The position numbers were made by a program, and so were the translations under genes. A stretch of DNA of 64,000 nt from Halobacteriales archaeon YIM A00010 (GTDB lineage Archaea; Halobacteriota; Halobacteria; Halobacteriales; Haloarculaceae), in contig JAKCFJ010000001.1 in the NCBI GenBank assembly GCA_025041175.1, forward strand, positions 1,736,001 to 1,800,000, written 5' to 3'. The notes under the pieces were generated by a model. That model was not told the DNA's origin, did no database searches, and worked only from the letters and a program-made list of their open reading frames with translations. This document shows positions 60,772 through 64,000 of the stretch, one piece after another. Every line of letters begins with the position of its first letter. Within the stretch, counting starts at the first letter, position 1.

Positions 60772-61290
60772 TTATCCTGAATCGACCGCTTCGTAGTGGT
60801 CAATGATCTCTTTCATCCACCACTGGTTGAGACCTTGAGAGGCAATCGTGAACACCACTGTCTGGAGCGGCTTTCGCTTGTAGGCGGCATACAACCCGTA
60901 CAGCATGGCCGGGACGCTCAGCGTGTTCAGGATCTGGGGATAGTCCAGTCCGAGGAGCCGGTTCCCGTCGTCCGTCCAGCGCTGTTCTGCCCGTACCACT
61001 TTGTACATCCAGTCGTCCAATTCCTCTGTGGGTTCGCTGAACAACACCGGGTTGATCGCGATGAACAGGGTGGTGAGACCCAGCAGCCGCCACTTGCGGA
61101 AATAGATTGCCGTGATTATCACCGGCACTGAGAGCAGCCGGCTCCAGCCGCTTTTCGGGTTGGCGTGGCGGTTCCACACGGTCTCAGTGTCCACGAACGT
61201 CGTGAGCTGTCCGGACATGATACGCCCTGGTTCGTCCCTGGTCATCAAAAGCATATGCGCTATGGCACTCTCCAGCGCGATTGAAGACAT
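60772..61290 (-). CDS. DUF6653 family membrane protein
   Basis: A 172-residue protein with the marker sequence VWNRHANPKSGWSRLLSVPV followed by two or three hydrophobic stretches (VIITAIYFRKWRLLGLTTLF, TLSVPAMLYGLYAAYKRK, TVVFTIASQGLNQWWMKEII), the pattern of the DUF6653 family. Function is unknown. Several ATGs are possible: 61290 is the longest, but the family-like region begins nearer the ATG at 61215 (MSGQLTTFVD). It is divergent from the AbiEi-like gene, and the longest start leaves only 44 bases between them. Confidence 0.7.
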   Translation of the reverse strand: MSSIALESAIAHMLLMTRDEPGRIMSGQLTTFVDTETVWNRHANPKSGWSRLLSVPVIITAIYFRKWRLLGLTTLFIAINPVLFSEPTEELDDWMYKVVRAEQRWTDDGNRLLGLDYPQILNTLSVPAMLYGLYAAYKRKPLQTVVFTIASQGLNQWWMKEIIDHYEAVDSG

Positions 61291-61334
61291 GCAGTAACAT
61301 TCTTTACTGTTGCACGAATATATGCATATATAGG

Positions 61335-62006
61335 ATGTTTGAATTGTGTGGCGACAAGGAGCTCAAAACTCTGCTCGCTCTCGATCCAGGGGATTCCATT
61401 GCAGGTGTAGCCCGCAAAATCGATGAAAATCGGGAGACGATCCGCCGGGCAGTCAACGGCTTGGAGACGACAGGGTATCTGGAGTACGATGGGGGATTGT
61501 ACATCGTTGACGACGCGGTTCGGGAGGCTGGTCTCGTCTTCCTCACAGCCGCTAGCACTGTCTCGCCCCCAACGATCTCGGAGGCGTACGTCATTCCGCA
61601 TTTCGCAGGAATGGACTTCGCGTACACCGCTCTTGATGCCGTCTACGTGTGGACGCGAGGCGGCTACCAGGTCGCTCGGACCGAGACAGACTACCCCCTG
61701 TTTATCGCCGTCCGGTCGGAGGATCTCGAAGCGTGGAAGCGTTTTTTCGAGCGGTTCGAGATTCCTACCGCTCGGGATCGCCAGCCAGCTGACGCGATCG
61801 CTGGGTCGCTACAGATCGTTCTCGATCCGCGTGAGCAGATCGACGCGGAGATGGTCGACGGACGCCCCGTCATTTCCTGCTCGGAGACGGTTGCCTTCGC
61901 ACGCGATCACTACGCAACGTTCGAGTCGGCGCTGGAGATGCTCGCCCGGATGTACGATGATGTCGATGCCAAATCGATTTCCCATACAGAACCCGTCACC
62001 ACATGA
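61335..62006 (+). CDS. Winged-helix AbiEi-like antitoxin
   Basis: A 223-residue protein. The N-terminus (residues about 1-60) is a winged helix-turn-helix: LKTLLALDPGDSIAGVARKI, ENRETIRRAVNGLETTGYLE. The rest is a mixed alpha/beta domain of unknown fold. Its stop overlaps the start of a nucleotidyltransferase gene by 4 bases. A DNA-binding protein followed by an AbiEii-type nucleotidyltransferase is the layout of type IV AbiE toxin-antitoxin systems, so it is likely the autoregulating antitoxin. Archaeal versions are little studied; a regulator of a different kind remains possible. ATG 61335 follows AGG at short distance. Confidence 0.7.
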   Translation: MFELCGDKELKTLLALDPGDSIAGVARKIDENRETIRRAVNGLETTGYLEYDGGLYIVDDAVREAGLVFLTAASTVSPPTISEAYVIPHFAGMDFAYTALDAVYVWTRGGYQVARTETDYPLFIAVRSEDLEAWKRFFERFEIPTARDRQPADAIAGSLQIVLDPREQIDAEMVDGRPVISCSETVAFARDHYATFESALEMLARMYDDVDAKSISHTEPVTT

Positions 62007-62698
62007 GCCAGGAAGAACGCAGCGAGACACTTATTCGAGTGCTCGACGATCTGAATCACTCCGATATTGATTTCGTTCTGGTCGGTGGCTATGCTGTCTC
62101 ACAGTTCGAGACTCGTTTCTCGACGGATCTGGACCTCGTTATCGCTCCCGACGACTACGATGAATTGGTGACGTTCTTGCATTCCCAGGAGTTCGAGCGC
62201 GAAACCGAACTCGAAGTACCACCCGACGAAACACGATATAACCGTGAGAACGATGTGTTCACCCGGTCTACGGGGCTAGTTCATCCAGTCGGTGTGGATG
62301 TCTTGGTGAACGGACTCGGCTGTCGCCAGACCGAGGCGGAGTGGTCGTTTGACTACCTTCACGAGCACAGCACCGAGACGACGATCTCCGGTGGTACACA
62401 ATCAACGACCGCTCGGGCCGCCAGCGGCGAAATCCTTGTGGCCGCTAAGCTCCACAGTGCCCGGAAAACCGATTTGGTTGATGTTCTCGCCGCAGTCCCG
62501 AAGATCGATTTCACCGATGTCGAACCACATCTTCATCGGGGTGATGAGGACACCCTCCAAGCGCAACTGCGAGACGCCACTGTATTCATTGAGGATGGCG
62601 GATTAGATCATCGGTTCAAAAGTATGTTCGGTCACTCCTCTGTCTCGACAGATGACGTTGAGTCACTGCTGACGTTTCTCCGTGACCAACAGCAGTGA
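62003..62698 (+). CDS. AbiEii-like nucleotidyltransferase toxin
   Basis: A 231-residue nucleotidyltransferase of the DUF1814/AbiEii group. The catalytic pattern is LVGGYAVSQFETR followed by STDLDLVIAPDDYDEL (GG loop and DxD acidic pair at about residues 28-48). The third acidic residue is probably in VGVDVLVNGLG, and the C-terminal GEILVAAKLHSARKTDLVDV Lys/Asp helix matches AbiEii. In bacteria such toxins transfer nucleotides to tRNA or other targets and abort phage infection. It is coupled to the AbiEi-like gene (ATGA overlap), and cysK converges on it. Confidence 0.8.
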   Translation: MSQEERSETLIRVLDDLNHSDIDFVLVGGYAVSQFETRFSTDLDLVIAPDDYDELVTFLHSQEFERETELEVPPDETRYNRENDVFTRSTGLVHPVGVDVLVNGLGCRQTEAEWSFDYLHEHSTETTISGGTQSTTARAASGEILVAAKLHSARKTDLVDVLAAVPKIDFTDVEPHLHRGDEDTLQAQLRDATVFIEDGGLDHRFKSMFGHSSVSTDDVESLLTFLRDQQQ

Positions 62699-62710
62699 TC
62701 ACCACCTCTC

Positions 62711-63691
62711 CTACCCCTCCCACGTCTCGAACTCCTCGTAGATCCCTTTCGAGAGGTATCGCTCGCTCGAATCGGGAAACACCGTGACTACGGTTGAGTG
62801 TGGCACTGACAGCTGCCCGTCGCTGATTCGCTCTGCGACCCGTTTGGCACCGACGCTGGCCGCGCCCGCGCTCGCCGCGACGAGGTGGCTCTCCTCGCGG
62901 GCGAGTCGTTTCAGTTCCTCCTGGGCCGTCCGGTCGCTCACCTGGAGAATCTCGTCGACCAGCTCCGGTTCGAACAGCTCGTTCGTCGAAGGATCGCTCG
63001 TCCCGATGCCCTCGGTCTTGTACTCCTCGTGGTCGGTCTCCCGGCCGAAAAACCGCGCGTACACCGATCCCTCGGGTTCGACGGCACAGACGTGGGTGTC
63101 CGGATGCTGTTCGCGGGCGTACCGACCGATCCCCATCAGGGTGCCAGCCGTGCCACAGCCGGCGACGACCGCCCCGACACCGTCGTCGAGCGCCTCGTAG
63201 ATCTCCGGTCCCGTCGTCGCGTAGTGGGCTTCGGTGTTCAACGGGTTCGAGAACTGCTGTGGAACCACGCTGTTGTCGATTTCCTCGGCAAGTTCGTGGG
63301 CGCGTTCGATCGCTCCGTCCATCTCCGCTTCGGTGGGCGTGTTCACCACCTCCGCACCGAGCGCGCGCATGAGCTGTTGTTTCTCCTGGCTGAACCGCTC
63401 GGGAACAACGAAGATCGCTTCGATATCCAACTGCTGGGCCGCGATCGCAAAGCCGATTCCCGTGTTCCCTGCCGTCGGCTCGATCACCGTACCGCCGGGA
63501 TCGATGTCGCCCCGTTCGAGCAGCCGCCGGAGCATGTACTCCCCGATCCGGTCTTTCACGCTCGCGCCCGGATTGAACGATTCCAGCTTGGCGTACACGT
63601 CGACATCGTCCGGACCGGCGTGGACGGCGACCAGCGGCGTCTCTCCAACGGTGTCGAGGACCGACGACAGCGGCTCCCGGTGTGTGGTCAT
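62711..63691 (-). CDS. cysK: Cysteine synthase (O-acetylserine sulfhydrylase type)
   Basis: PLP-dependent cysteine synthase of 326 residues. The PLP lysine is K46 in NPGASVKDRIG, the substrate loop TAGNTGIGFAIAAQQ follows, and the phosphate loop is AGCGTAGTLMG. SAGAASVGAKRV provides the pyridine-N contact. Archaeal members may use O-acetylserine, O-phosphoserine or cystathionine-related substrates; the sequence alone does not decide. TATA-like CTTTAATATG at 63718-63727 on the minus strand lies about 31 bases before the ATG. Confidence 0.94.
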   Translation of the reverse strand: MTTHREPLSSVLDTVGETPLVAVHAGPDDVDVYAKLESFNPGASVKDRIGEYMLRRLLERGDIDPGGTVIEPTAGNTGIGFAIAAQQLDIEAIFVVPERFSQEKQQLMRALGAEVVNTPTEAEMDGAIERAHELAEEIDNSVVPQQFSNPLNTEAHYATTGPEIYEALDDGVGAVVAGCGTAGTLMGIGRYAREQHPDTHVCAVEPEGSVYARFFGRETDHEEYKTEGIGTSDPSTNELFEPELVDEILQVSDRTAQEELKRLAREESHLVAASAGAASVGAKRVAERISDGQLSVPHSTVVTVFPDSSERYLSKGIYEEFETWEG

Positions 63692-63717
63692 TTAATGGCA
63701 AATATTGCACGTCCCAT

Positions 63718-63727
63718 CATATTAAAG
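63718..63727 (-). promoter_or_regulatory. cysK promoter (TATA)
   Basis: Minus-strand CTTTAATATG centred about 31 bases upstream of the cysK start, consistent with a short-leader transcript. Confidence 0.5.
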
Positions 63728-63794
63728 CCTCACGGCTCACCACGGCTGCGTCCGTTCATTCTAAGGGCTGTTGCGATCAGTTACCGGTGAGTGA

Positions 63795-63904
63795 CTACCG
63801 TCGGTCATATCCATTGATACGCGACGATCGTTTGTTGGGTGAGTCGCGGTCGATCCCGTGGTGAACAGGCGACCGAGTGTTCCAAGATCCATGACCGACG
63901 GTAG
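63795..63904. mobile_element. MITE-like element, family 1, copy B
   Basis: A 110-bp element with perfect 14-base inverted ends CTACCGTCGGTCAT (63795-63808) and ATGACCGACGGTAG (63891-63904). Its right half (GGTGAACAGGCGACCGAGTG, then TTCCAAGATCC) matches the complement of copy A and the flank of the insertion in copy C. It lies in the 309-base region upstream of cysK, which otherwise holds only the cysK promoter and, after the element, 96 bases without a recognisable feature up to the window end. Confidence 0.78.
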
Positions 63905-64000
63905 ATGAACGATCTCCGTTCAGAGCCATAGAGATCACCGTGATGTGGGGACAGCGAAGAAATTAATCGCGACAACCCTTATTGACCGCGTCGGTGAGCG

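Noticed and set aside
1-64000. tRNA or rRNA genes
   Set aside because: Scanning the intergenic gaps for T-loop type sequences and rRNA-conserved blocks found nothing convincing.

Overview
The window is a chromosomal segment of a halophilic archaeon (class Halobacteria). The evidence is the acidic proteome, Tat signals on secreted proteins, archaeal-type information-processing genes (class I LysRS, Pth2, TruD, S19e, PDCD5, Hel308, KEOPS Cgi121), a microbial rhodopsin, a haloarchaeal class III polyhydroxyalkanoate (PHA) locus, a PGF-CTERM surface protein and leaderless-type BRE/TATA promoters. The genus cannot be fixed from sequence reading alone. Most of the window is dense core chromosome with short operons. 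No rRNA, tRNA, CRISPR array or intact transposase gene was found.

Layout. 1-2.6 kb: a structured AT-rich spacer, a small membrane ORF and a solitary beta-helix protein. 2.7-13.3 kb: PAC2 protein, aroD, ilvA, a broken VTT/DedA-type membrane gene, citrate synthase, a methyltransferase, dcd-thiR, pth2, a secreted lipoprotein-like protein, truD. 13.3-16.5 kb: an acetoacetate-decarboxylase-like gene and an ABC exporter whose ATPase is a pseudogene while its permease is intact. 16.7-21.2 kb: a complete PHA locus (phaR-phaP-phaE-phaC-phaB with divergent phaJ). 21.2-30.5 kb: cgi121-hel308, ferredoxin, Nudix, an unusual rhodopsin, mdh, a zinc-ribbon protein, a HalX response regulator, GNAT, pepF. 30.6-33.1 kb: a PGF-CTERM protein and a Tat-exported Asp/Lys/His-repeat protein, separated by a striking array of about ten consecutive hairpins. 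33.3-44.5 kb: truA-hisS-PDCD5-rps19e, thiL, two S2P (M50) proteases, a MobB-MoaE fusion, pyrH-lysS. 44.7-46.9 kb: a three-gene ABC-2 exporter. 47-54.7 kb: HIT protein, PitA-like heme protein, RNase HI, gamma-glutamyltransferase, EamA transporter, Usp. 55-58 kb: an AT-richer locus with an O-antigen-ligase-like membrane protein, a DUF4330 protein and a small partner. 58.1-63.7 kb: gpmI, a BAAT-type hydrolase, a DUF6653 protein, an AbiEi/AbiEii-like toxin-antitoxin pair and cysK.

Two related families of about 95-110 bp non-coding elements with inverted termini beginning TACTGTCGG occur at least five times (21.2, 40.0-40.2, 54.2 and 63.8 kb). One copy is nested inside another, which points to MITE-like mobility driven by a transposase elsewhere. 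The observations most worth following are the hairpin array at 31.84-32.06 kb, these MITE families, the rhodopsin with His at the normally invariant helix-C Arg and Leu at the Trp182 position, and three helically phased CAATACCAT repeats in the phaR/phaJ promoter region.
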